Assembly: GCA_900545545.1 (NCBI GenBank)
Contig: UQZO01000003.1
Location: forward strand, 62,001-126,000
Reading direction: 5' to 3'
DNA length: 64,000 nt
Source: an uncultured Subdoligranulum sp.
GTDB lineage: Bacteria; Bacillota; Clostridia; Oscillospirales; Ruminococcaceae
Within the stretch, counting starts at the first letter, position 1, and each line of letters begins with the position of its first letter. The notes under the pieces were generated by a model, which saw only the letters and a list, made by a program, of their open reading frames with translations, was not told the DNA's origin and did not search any database. A program made the position numbers and the translations under genes. Positions 39,647 to 47,052 of this stretch are shown here, piece by piece.

Positions 39647-40615
39647 ATGGAAGAACGTTTGCTGGTAACCGCCTCGCCGCATATCCGGGATCATTCCACC
39701 ACCCGTGGCCTCATGGGCAATGTAGTCATTGCTCTGCTGCCCTGCGTGCTGGCTTCTGCCCTGATTTTCGGCGTGCAGGCGCTGGTCCTCGTGGTAGTGA
39801 CCACTTTTGCCTGCGTGGCGTTTGAATATCTGTATGAACTGCTGCTGCACAAGCAGAACACGGTGGGGGACCTGTCCGCGGTTGTGACCGGTATCATCCT
39901 CGCCCTCAATATGCCGGTTGGCATGCCGCTGTGGATCGCGGTGGTCGGTGCTTTTGTGGCCATCGTCATCACAAAGCAGCTGTTCGGCGGCATCGGCTAT
40001 AACTTCGCCAACCCCGCCCTGGTCGGCCGTATCGTGCTGTTCCTCGGCTTCACTTCCCGCATGACCGCCTACGTCTATCCCGACATGGCGGTGGATGCCC
40101 TGGCGTCCGCTACGCCGCTGGCTTCCAGCGTGGACCTGAACGCCGTTAACTTCATGGACATGTTCCTTGGCCTGCACGGCGGTATGATGGGCGAGACCTG
40201 TGTTCTCGCCATTCTGGCCGGCTTTGCCATTCTGCTGGCGACGGGCACCATCCAGGCGACCATTCCCGTCAGCATTGTGGCCACTTGCTACGTCCTGACC
40301 CTGCTCTACACCGGCGACCCCTATGTGGCGCTGATGGAATGCATGGCCGGCGGCCTGCTGTTCGGTGCTGTCTTTATGGCTACCGACTACGTCACCAGCC
40401 CCTTCACCACCAGGGGCAAGCTGTTCTACGGCATCTTCATTGGCCTGGTGACCTTCCTGATCCGTCATTTTGCCAGCATGAACGAAGGCATGAGCTTTGC
40501 CATCCTGCTGGGCAACCTTATGACGCCGTGGTTCAATGCCTGGGGCCATCAGGTGGCGCTGGGCTTCAAAAAGGCCAAGAAGGCCAAAGCCAAAAAGGAA
40601 GGGGGCGCTGACTGA
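39647..40615 (+). CDS. rnfD: Rnf complex subunit D, membrane flavoprotein
   Basis: 322 residues with about nine membrane helices. The covalent FMN-threonine site is probably in DALASATPLAS (about residue 160). Opening LLVTASPHIRDHSTTRGLMGNV is typical of RnfD/NqrB. It forms part of the ion-translocating core. The stop overlaps the rnfG start by one base (TGATG). Confidence 0.92.
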   Translation: MEERLLVTASPHIRDHSTTRGLMGNVVIALLPCVLASALIFGVQALVLVVVTTFACVAFEYLYELLLHKQNTVGDLSAVVTGIILALNMPVGMPLWIAVVGAFVAIVITKQLFGGIGYNFANPALVGRIVLFLGFTSRMTAYVYPDMAVDALASATPLASSVDLNAVNFMDMFLGLHGGMMGETCVLAILAGFAILLATGTIQATIPVSIVATCYVLTLLYTGDPYVALMECMAGGLLFGAVFMATDYVTSPFTTRGKLFYGIFIGLVTFLIRHFASMNEGMSFAILLGNLMTPWFNAWGHQVALGFKKAKKAKAKKEGGAD

Positions 40616-41190
40616 TGGCAAGCAATCAGAATTCGGAAAAGCAGAGCGCCTTTAAGGAACTGGTACTGCCGGTCATCGTGCTGGTAGTCATCTGCCTGGT
40701 GTGCAGCGCCTTGCTGGCGGTCCTCAACGATGTGACCGCCCCCATCATTGAAGAAAACACCAAGGCCGAAACGCTGGCCGCCTATCTGTCGGTGCTGCCC
40801 GAGGGTACGACCGATGGAGACATGACCGAGCTGGAAGGCCTGACCACGCCCGACGTTCTGGGCGCGGTGACCACTTCCTCCGGTGCGGCAGCTGTCAAGG
40901 CCGCTTCCTCCGGTTACTCCGGCAAGGATGTCACGGTGTACGTGGCCTTTGATACGGAGGGCGCTATCTCCAACATCAGCGTGGACGCTTCCACCCAGAC
41001 CACCGGCATCGGTTCAAAGGTGGCTGAGGAAGGCTTCACCTCCGGCTTTATCGGCTGGAACGGCGGCGCCGTCTCCAGCGGCAACCCGGTGGATGGTGTG
41101 GCCAGCGCCACCTATTCCAGCAATGCGGTCTTTTCTGCCGTGAACGCGGCCATCGACTGCTATACCAACGAAATCAAAGGGGGTATGTAA
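40615..41190 (+). CDS. rnfG: Rnf complex subunit G, covalent FMN subunit
   Basis: 191 residues. One N-terminal membrane helix (VLPVIVLVVICLVCSALLAVLND) and an FMN-binding domain with GIGSKV and the flavinylation-type DGVASATYSSNAV near residue 165. Accepts electrons on the outer face. Second covalent-flavin subunit with RnfD. Confidence 0.92.
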   Translation: MASNQNSEKQSAFKELVLPVIVLVVICLVCSALLAVLNDVTAPIIEENTKAETLAAYLSVLPEGTTDGDMTELEGLTTPDVLGAVTTSSGAAAVKAASSGYSGKDVTVYVAFDTEGAISNISVDASTQTTGIGSKVAEEGFTSGFIGWNGGAVSSGNPVDGVASATYSSNAVFSAVNAAIDCYTNEIKGGM

Positions 41191-41192
41191 CG

Positions 41193-41885
41193 ATGGCTGA
41201 AAAACCGAGCAAATGGAAAGTTTTTACCGCCGGTATCATCCGTGAAAACCCGGTTCTGCGCCTGGTGCTGGGCTGCTGCTCTGCCCTGGCTGTCACCACC
41301 ACCGTTTCCGGCGCCGTGGGCATGGGCCTGTCCATGACCTTCGTGCTGGTCTGCTCCAACATTGTTATTTCGGCGCTGCGCAAGGTCATCCCCGGCAAGG
41401 TGCATCTGCCGTGCTACATCGTCATCATCGCTACCTTTGTTACGGTGGTCCAGATGGTGCTGCAGGCCTTTGTGCCGGACCTGTACAAGTCGCTGGGCGT
41501 TTTCCTGGCGCTGATCGTCGTTAACTGCATCATCCTCGGCCGTGCCGAGATGTTCGCCTGCAAGAATACCGTTGTGGATTCTGCGCTGGACGGCCTGGGC
41601 ATGGGCATCGGTTACATCCTGACCATGGCGCTTATGTCCTCCATCCGTGAGATCATCGGCAGCGGTACCTGGCTGGGCATCACCGTTATCCCCGAGAGTG
41701 TGGATCGCATGACCATCATGAACTCGGCTCCCGGCGGTTTCTTCGTCTTCGGCTGCCTGATGGCCGGTTGTGTCTGGCTGGAGCGCAAGCTCAACAAGCC
41801 CATCGAGCGCAAAACCTGCGGCGATGTGATGCTGGACCAGATCGACGCCGCCAAGGCTGAACAGAAAGGGGGCGCTGAAGAATGA
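41193..41885 (+). CDS. rnfE: Rnf complex subunit E
   Basis: 230 residues with six membrane helices. NPVLRLVLGCCSALAVTT and LVVNCIILGRAEMFA-type blocks are family hallmarks; the paired Cys in the helices contribute to the membrane iron site shared with RnfA. Ends in an ATGA overlap with rnfA. Confidence 0.92.
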   Translation: MAEKPSKWKVFTAGIIRENPVLRLVLGCCSALAVTTTVSGAVGMGLSMTFVLVCSNIVISALRKVIPGKVHLPCYIVIIATFVTVVQMVLQAFVPDLYKSLGVFLALIVVNCIILGRAEMFACKNTVVDSALDGLGMGIGYILTMALMSSIREIIGSGTWLGITVIPESVDRMTIMNSAPGGFFVFGCLMAGCVWLERKLNKPIERKTCGDVMLDQIDAAKAEQKGGAEE

Positions 41886-42523
41886 GTTCTCAGATTGCAA
41901 CGTTTGCCACGATCTTCTTCAGCATGATCCTGGTCAACAACTACGTTCTGGTGCAGTTCCTCGGCATCTGCCCGTTCCTGGGCGTTTCCAAGAAACTGGA
42001 CTCCTCCGTGGGCATGGGCCTGGCCGTTATCGTGGTCATGGTCATCGCCACGGCGGTTACCTTCCCGCTGCAGATCTTCCTGCTGGACGCCTTTGATCTG
42101 GGCTACATGCAGACCATTATCTTCATTCTGGTCATTGCGGTCCTCGTCCAGCTGATCGAGATCACCCTGAAGCGTTACGTCCCGGCACTGTACCAGTCCC
42201 TGGGCGTTTACCTGCCGCTGATCACCACCAACTGCTGCGTGCTGGGCGTTACCATCCTGGCCGTGCAGGATTACTCTGCCATTGTGGAAACTTCCGGCTT
42301 TGGCCTGGCCTATGCTGAGGCATTGATCTGCGCAGCCGGTGCCGGTGTGGGCTTCCTGGTGGCCATGCTGCTGTTCTGCGGCGTGCGTCAGCGCGTGGAA
42401 AACTCCAACCCGCCCGAGAGCTTCAAGGGCCTGCCCATCACGCTGGTTTCTGCGGCTATCACGTCGCTGAGCTTCATGGGCTTCGGTGGTCTGGTCGAGA
42501 ACATCATCAACGCGATTCTGTAA
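41882..42523 (+). CDS. rnfA: Rnf complex subunit A
   Basis: 213 residues, six membrane helices, inverted-topology partner of RnfE: NNYVLVQFLGICPFLGVSKKLDSSVGMG and TTNCCVLGVTIL with conserved Cys. Forms the central ion channel and iron site. Confidence 0.92.
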   Translation: MSSQIATFATIFFSMILVNNYVLVQFLGICPFLGVSKKLDSSVGMGLAVIVVMVIATAVTFPLQIFLLDAFDLGYMQTIIFILVIAVLVQLIEITLKRYVPALYQSLGVYLPLITTNCCVLGVTILAVQDYSAIVETSGFGLAYAEALICAAGAGVGFLVAMLLFCGVRQRVENSNPPESFKGLPITLVSAAITSLSFMGFGGLVENIINAIL

Positions 42524-42541
42524 GAAAGGGGAATGGAAGAA

Positions 42542-43378
42542 ATGAACCCGATCGTATTTGCTATCGTCGTGCTGGTGGTGCTGGGCCTGGTCGGCGGCTT
42601 CATCCTGGTGCTGGCCTCCAAGTTCATGGCTGTGTATGAGGACCCGCGCATTGCGGAAATTACCGATTGCCTGGCCGGTGCCAACTGCGGCGGCTGCGGC
42701 TATGCCGGTTGTGCCGACTATGCCAAGGCTATCGTCGAAGATGGTGCTCCCACCTTCAAGTGTGCACCCGGCGGCGACAAAACCGCTGATGCCATCAACC
42801 GCATTATGGGCGCCGAGGAATCCGACCGTCCCAGTCTGCGTGCTACCGTGATTTGCGCCGGCGGTGAAAACTGCGGTAAGCGTTTTGACTACAAGGGCAT
42901 TCAGACCTGTGCGGCGGCTGCTGCTGTGGCTGGCGGCCCCAGCGCCTGCTCTTACGGCTGCCTGGGCCTGGGCGATTGCACCCGTGCCTGCAAGTTCGAT
43001 GCCATCCATGTCGTCAACGGCGTGGCGGTTGTGGACCGCAGCAAGTGCACCGGCTGTACGGCCTGCACGGCGGTCTGCCCGCGCAAGGTCATCCAGATGA
43101 AGCCCATCGCACCGCAGCCTGCCGTCAAGTGCTCCAACAAGGACAAAGGCGCTGTGGTCAACAAGACCTGTAAGGTGGGCTGCATTGCCTGCGGCCTGTG
43201 TGTACGCAACTGCCCGCAGCAGGCCATCTACCTCAAGGATAACGTGGCCGTCATCGACTACACCAAGTGCAACGGCTGCGGCACCTGTGTCACCAAGTGC
43301 CCCAAGAAGGCGATCCAGTGGGTCGAAGGCGCGCCGCGCCCTGTGGATGCACCGGTTCCGGCTCCTGAAGTACACTGA
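42542..43378 (+). CDS. rnfB: Rnf complex subunit B, ferredoxin-type entry subunit
   Basis: 278 residues. N-terminal membrane helix, then the CxxCG-type cluster ANCGGCGYAGC, a further Cys region (CAGGENCGKRFDYKGIQTC), and C-terminal ferredoxin repeats (CTGCTACTAVCP, CIACGLCVRNCP, CNGCGTCVTKCP). It takes electrons from reduced ferredoxin. ATG 42542 is preferred over 42533 because AAGGGG is then properly spaced. Last gene of the operon, followed by a terminator. Confidence 0.92.
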   Translation: MNPIVFAIVVLVVLGLVGGFILVLASKFMAVYEDPRIAEITDCLAGANCGGCGYAGCADYAKAIVEDGAPTFKCAPGGDKTADAINRIMGAEESDRPSLRATVICAGGENCGKRFDYKGIQTCAAAAAVAGGPSACSYGCLGLGDCTRACKFDAIHVVNGVAVVDRSKCTGCTACTAVCPRKVIQMKPIAPQPAVKCSNKDKGAVVNKTCKVGCIACGLCVRNCPQQAIYLKDNVAVIDYTKCNGCGTCVTKCPKKAIQWVEGAPRPVDAPVPAPEVH

Positions 43379-43391
43379 TTGATCTGTAAAA

Positions 43392-43422
43392 AGTTCCTCG
43401 CCCTGTGGCGGGGAGCTTTTTT
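43392..43422 (+). terminator. Terminator of the rnf operon
   Basis: CTCGCC/GGCGGGG-type stem with flanking AGTTC/GAGCT, followed by six T, 14 bases after the rnfB stop. Confidence 0.75.
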
Positions 43423-43527
43423 ATTTCCCGGGAATTTTTTTGTAAAAACAGGGGACAGATTGCTTCAAGTATGCTATACTTAATTCCGTAGGTGAATTTG
43501 TAAGAAACTGCAGGGAGGTTTACCGCA

Positions 43528-44682
43528 ATGGAAATCACCAATGATATTTTGTACGTAGGCGTCAACGATCATGACGTTGACCTGTTTGAAGGACAGTACA
43601 ACGTGCCCAACGGCATGGCATACAATTCCTATCTTATTCAGGATGAAAAAGTAGCCGTCATGGATTCTGTGGATGCGCACTTCACCGATGCCTGGCTGAC
43701 CAATATTGCCTCCGTTCTGGGGGGGCGCACGCCGGATTATCTGGTCGTGCAGCACATGGAGCCTGATCACTCCGGCTCTGTGTATGCCTTTGCGCAGGCC
43801 TATCCCGATACCAAGATTGTGGCCTCTGCCAAGGCTGTGGCCATTATGCAGCAGTTCTTTGACACCGACTTTACCAGCCGCTGCCTGATCGTCAAGGAGG
43901 GCGACACGCTGGAACTGGGCAAGCACACGCTGCATTTTGTTACGGCGCCCATGGTGCACTGGCCCGAGGTCATCATGACCTACGATTCTACCGACAAGGT
44001 CCTTTTCAGTGCGGACGCTTTCGGCAAGTTCGGTGCCCTTGACGTGGACGAAGAGTGGCTGCCCGAAGCCCGCCGTTATTACATCGGCATCGTGGGCAAG
44101 TACGGCCCGCAGGTGCAGGCAGTTCTGAAGAAGGCTGCCGGTCTGGAAATTGAGACGGTTTGCTCTCTGCATGGTCCTGTGCTTCACAAAGAGCAGCTGG
44201 GGGATGTGCTGGCCGTCTATGATGCCTGGAGCGCTTACCGCCCCGAGACCGAGGGCGTGCTGGTCGCGTACAGCTCTATCTATGGCCACACCAAGCAGGC
44301 CGCCGAGGAGCTGGGCGAGAAGCTGCGCGCCAACGGTGTGGATGTCACGGTGATGGACCTGGCCCGCTGCGATATGGCAGAGGCTGTGGCTCAGGCGTTC
44401 CGTTACAGCAAGCTGGTGCTGGCTGCGCCTTCCTACAATGGCGATGTGTTCCCGTTCACCCGCTGCTTTATCGAGCACCTGGCCGAGCGTAACTACCAGA
44501 ACCGCACGGTGGCCATTATCGAGAACGGCACCTGGGCACCCACTTCCGGCCGCGTGATGCGCAAGATGCTGGAAAACAGCAAGAACCTGACCATTCTGGA
44601 TCAGACCGTCAGCATTAAGAGCGCCCTGAATGCTGCCAGCCGCGCCCAGCTGGATGAGCTGGCCGAAGTGCTGAGCAAGTAA
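43528..44682 (+). CDS. FprA-type flavodiiron protein
   Basis: 384 residues. An N-terminal beta-lactamase-like diiron domain has QHMEPDHSGS (metal ligands H, E, D, H at about 79-84), further His at APMVHWPE and CSLHGPVLH, and Asp at FSADAFG. The C-terminal flavodoxin domain begins near residue 252 with YSSIYGHTKQAA for FMN binding. These enzymes reduce O2 or NO to harmless products in anaerobes, with electrons from rubredoxin. It follows rnf but has its own weak promoter (TATACT at 43475). GGGAGG precedes the ATG. Confidence 0.92.
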   Translation: MEITNDILYVGVNDHDVDLFEGQYNVPNGMAYNSYLIQDEKVAVMDSVDAHFTDAWLTNIASVLGGRTPDYLVVQHMEPDHSGSVYAFAQAYPDTKIVASAKAVAIMQQFFDTDFTSRCLIVKEGDTLELGKHTLHFVTAPMVHWPEVIMTYDSTDKVLFSADAFGKFGALDVDEEWLPEARRYYIGIVGKYGPQVQAVLKKAAGLEIETVCSLHGPVLHKEQLGDVLAVYDAWSAYRPETEGVLVAYSSIYGHTKQAAEELGEKLRANGVDVTVMDLARCDMAEAVAQAFRYSKLVLAAPSYNGDVFPFTRCFIEHLAERNYQNRTVAIIENGTWAPTSGRVMRKMLENSKNLTILDQTVSIKSALNAASRAQLDELAEVLSK

Positions 44683-44705
44683 TTCGAAAAACTCCCAAAA
44701 TGGGG

Positions 44706-44734
44706 TTGACAAAACGGTACGAATGCCGTATAAT
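44706..44734 (+). promoter_or_regulatory. Promoter of tRNA-Val
   Basis: TTGACA, 17 bases, TATAAT: perfect consensus, 22 bases before the tRNA. Confidence 0.85.
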
Positions 44735-44755
44735 ATCTATCGTTGACCCCATTAT

Positions 44756-44832
44756 GGATGATTAGCTCAGCTGGTTAGAGCGCTGCGTTCACATCGCAGA
44801 GGTCGAGGGTTCGAGTCCCCCATCCTCCACCA
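44756..44832 (+). tRNA. tRNA-Val(CAC)
   Basis: 77 bases; anticodon stem CTGCG/CGCAG, loop TTCACAT (anticodon CAC), TTCGAGT T-loop, CCA encoded. The acceptor stem GGATGAT/ATCCTCC has a T-C mismatch at pair 4, and the T-stem GAGGG/CCCCC has an A-C mismatch at pair 2. Confidence 0.9.
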
Positions 44833-44840
44833 TAACAAAG

Positions 44841-44874
44841 AAATCCGAACCCGGAATCCGGGTTCGGATTTTTT
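44841..44874 (+). terminator. Terminator after tRNA-Val
   Basis: AATCCGAACCCGG / CCGGGTTCGGATT followed by TTTT. Confidence 0.85.
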
Positions 44875-44935
44875 GTTGCCTTATACAGTATATAAAAAAG
44901 GCAGCCCCTTGCGGGACTGCCTTGGCATAGAAAAG

Positions 44936-45601
44936 TTAGTGGCATTCTTTCTTCATGGCGCGGTAGCCGATCACCACTGTCCACACATAGGCGCAGGTCT
45001 TGGGGATCATCAGCATACCGACCATCGGATAGACGTCCGCCCACAGCACTACGGGGATGTAGAAGGCAAAGCTCAGCACGATGGTCAGCCACATCCAGCG
45101 GAACGCATGGTCCTGTTGTGCCTTGGCGCTGCGATAGAACAGTACGATGACCAGGAGCCCCAACAGCGCAAAGGGGATGTTGCGGTAGATGCCCCAGGAA
45201 AGCGGTGCAGAGGCGCTGAACCACTGATTCTGCGGCATAAGGCAAAGTACTGCACGAAGTCCCGCCAGCACGTAGACAGCGGCTGTCAGGCCGTTCTGGC
45301 CCTGTACGCGGTAGCGCAGACGCCAGACGTAGTACAGCAGCACGTAAAAGACCGTCATCGTCACCGAGGTGATGGCCTTGCCAAGACCCAGGGCAAAGGT
45401 GTAGTTCTCCAGGCCGGTAGTGCATAAGGCCCAGGCACGGGGAATCAGGTGGAAGGCATCCCCGGCGCCCAGTACGATGGCCATCCATCCGAACAGGCGG
45501 AATTGTTTGGCGGCGTTGGGCTGCCGGATCATCAGAATTCCGATGGTAATGACAGTGACCAGATAAACAGCGTCAAAGGTGGTTTCCATAATTGCTTGCA
45601 T
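44936..45601 (-). CDS. Seven-helix membrane protein under TetR control
   Basis: 221 residues with about seven hydrophobic helices starting near residue 8. Conserved-looking polar residues in helices (FGWMAIVLGAGDAFHLIPRAW). No transporter signature recognised. AAAGGAA lies 7 bases before ATG 45601. A TGAACA/TGTTCA palindrome in front of the gene is repeated in front of the upstream tetR gene, so both are probably repressed by that regulator. Ligand and function unknown. Confidence 0.7.
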   Translation of the reverse strand: MQAIMETTFDAVYLVTVITIGILMIRQPNAAKQFRLFGWMAIVLGAGDAFHLIPRAWALCTTGLENYTFALGLGKAITSVTMTVFYVLLYYVWRLRYRVQGQNGLTAAVYVLAGLRAVLCLMPQNQWFSASAPLSWGIYRNIPFALLGLLVIVLFYRSAKAQQDHAFRWMWLTIVLSFAFYIPVVLWADVYPMVGMLMIPKTCAYVWTVVIGYRAMKKECH

Positions 45602-45628
45602 GTAAGTGTTCCTTTCTTGGTACGATTT

Positions 45629-45641
45629 TGAACATTGTTCA
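45629..45641. promoter_or_regulatory. TetR operator in front of the membrane-protein gene
   Basis: TGAACATTGTTCA, the reverse complement of the site before tetR (46276-46288). Confidence 0.65.
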
Positions 45642-45681
45642 TTTTGCCTTTGAAAAATTCTCCCCGGCAGGGGAGAAGGCA

Positions 45682-46260
45682 TTATAACGATGTCGGCGAA
45701 GTGCCATACAGCGTGCGCTGCACCAGTTGCAGTACAGGCGCAGGATCATACTGGCCCCGCAGCTGTGCGGCCAGCAGCAGCGAAAACAGCAAATTGGCAA
45801 ATTGTTCCGGCGTGAAGTTTTCGTCAAAGGCGTCGGGGCGAATTCGGGTGTCCTGCCGCATGACTTCGCACAGCATGGTCAGAATGTGCTGCCAGGCTTG
45901 CTGCATCCGCTGCTTGCCTTCCTGCTTTTCACTGCTGACGAAGTTGACAGAGTGCAGCGTGAAAAAGCCGGGGTATTGCTGGCTGCCGTAGGCCATCCGT
46001 GCGAACAGCCAACGAATACAATCCTGCGTGGTGCGAAAGGCTTCCTGCCCCTCAGCACAGCGGAAAATGTCATACCAGACGCTTTCGATGGCTGCCCCTA
46101 CGAGTTCCGCCTTGGAACCAAAATAGTTGTAGACGGTGCCGACGGAGATATCGCAGGCGGCGGCTACCTGACGCACGTTCAGTGCCTGGCCGCCCTGGCT
46201 GTGGATCAGCGCGCGGCATACGGCCAGAATATCTTCTTTGGATGTTGCTGCGGGTTTCAT
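45682..46260 (-). CDS. TetR-family transcriptional repressor
   Basis: 192 residues. N-terminal HTH: SKEDILAVCRALIHSQGGQALNVRQVAAACDISVGTVYNYFGSKAELVG split as helix 1, then helix-turn-helix at about 28-47. The C-terminal ligand domain is not recognisable. GAGGTG precedes the ATG. Upstream and downstream palindromes suggest self-regulation and control of the adjacent membrane protein. Confidence 0.88.
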   Translation of the reverse strand: MKPAATSKEDILAVCRALIHSQGGQALNVRQVAAACDISVGTVYNYFGSKAELVGAAIESVWYDIFRCAEGQEAFRTTQDCIRWLFARMAYGSQQYPGFFTLHSVNFVSSEKQEGKQRMQQAWQHILTMLCEVMRQDTRIRPDAFDENFTPEQFANLLFSLLLAAQLRGQYDPAPVLQLVQRTLYGTSPTSL

Positions 46261-46275
46261 GGTATCACCTCAAAA

Positions 46276-46288
46276 TGAACAATGTTCA
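46276..46288. promoter_or_regulatory. TetR operator in front of tetR
   Basis: TGAACAATGTTCA, 15 bases upstream of the start codon; matches 45629-45641 in reverse complement. Confidence 0.65.
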
Positions 46289-46385
46289 TTATAAAAGGGA
46301 AACGCCACTTTGTCAAGCATGGATCATGTCGTAATAGGAGAAAATAATAAAACCGAAAAAAGTTGGATTTTTTTCAAAAAAGCTG

Positions 46386-46414
46386 TTGACAAATTTCCCC
46401 TGCATTGCTATAAT
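46386..46414 (+). promoter_or_regulatory. Promoter of tRNA-Ala
   Basis: TTGACA, 17 bases, TATAAT; the tRNA begins 34 bases downstream. Confidence 0.85.
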
Positions 46415-46447
46415 AATGGAGCTGTCAGGAACGACGGCAAAACCTGT

Positions 46448-46523
46448 GGGGGTGTAGCTCACCTGGGAGAGCGCCTGCATGGCATGCAGGAGGTAAGGGG
46501 TTCGATCCCCCTCATCTCCACCA
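46448..46523 (+). tRNA. tRNA-Ala(GGC)
   Basis: 76 bases; acceptor GGGGGTG/CATCTCC with two G-T wobble pairs; anticodon loop ATGGCAT (anticodon GGC); CCA encoded. Confidence 0.95.
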
Positions 46524-46524
46524 C

Positions 46525-46558
46525 AAAAAGCTCCGAATCGAAAGGTTCGGAGCTTTTT
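46525..46558 (+). terminator. Terminator after tRNA-Ala
   Basis: AAAAAGCTCCGAA / TTCGGAGCTTTTT hairpin, directly after the tRNA. It also works for the convergent gene at 46568. Confidence 0.85.
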
Positions 46559-46567
46559 CCTTTTCAT

Positions 46568-46905
46568 TTATTTTTGTGCTACAGCGGAAAAGACTTTCAT
46601 AAAGCGCCGCACGTTCTGGCTGGCGTATTCAAAGCCTGTGATATAGAAAACCTTCTTCTGAAACTGTTTGCTTGGAAACCAGCGGGAATCGATGCCCGGT
46701 GCACAGACGAAGAAATCATACTGGTCCAGGATATCTTCAAGAACTACGCCTTTGTGATTGATTTCAATCTCCCAGTCCGGATAGGAAGGGGCCAGGGCTC
46801 GCCCAAAGCCGCTACACCTGATCCGTTGTGCGAAAAGGTTCGTTCTGAGGAGCCTGCCGTTCCGGGGCCGGTTCATGGATGTAACAATAGCAGATACGTT
46901 TCATA
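46568..46905 (-). pseudogene. Probable frameshifted small gene (IIB-like fold suspected)
   Basis: The intact frame runs from 46876 to 46568 (102 residues) but its ATG has no ribosome site. AAGGAGG is placed before another frame starting at ATG 46905 (MKRICYCYIHEP), which runs into a stop after about 30 codons. One frameshift would join them. The C-terminal part (VVLEDILDQYDFFVCAPGI...KKVFYITGFEYASQNVRRFMKVF) faintly resembles the end of PTS IIB lactose/cellobiose-type subunits. The function is not assigned. Confidence 0.4.
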
Positions 46906-46999
46906 AAAACATGATGCCTCCTTGCAGGCTTACTATAGTCCTTTCCGGGCGCGGAAACAAGAGCTATTTTGCACAAAAAGACCGATAAAATCTTTCACA

Positions 47000-47039
47000 A
47001 AAAGCCCCGGCAAGGGCGATACACCTTTGCCGGGGCTTT
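47000..47039 (-). terminator. Terminator of galT
   Basis: AAAGCCCCGGCAAAGG / CCCTTGCCGGGGCTTTT, read leftward, 14 bases beyond the galT stop. Confidence 0.8.
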
Positions 47040-47052
47040 GCTGCATGATATT

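Noticed and set aside
38318..40621. 767-codon minus-strand open frame across rnfC-rnfD
   Set aside because: Opposes two unmistakable Rnf genes; composition (His/Gln/Gly-rich) is typical of an antisense frame in GC-rich DNA.
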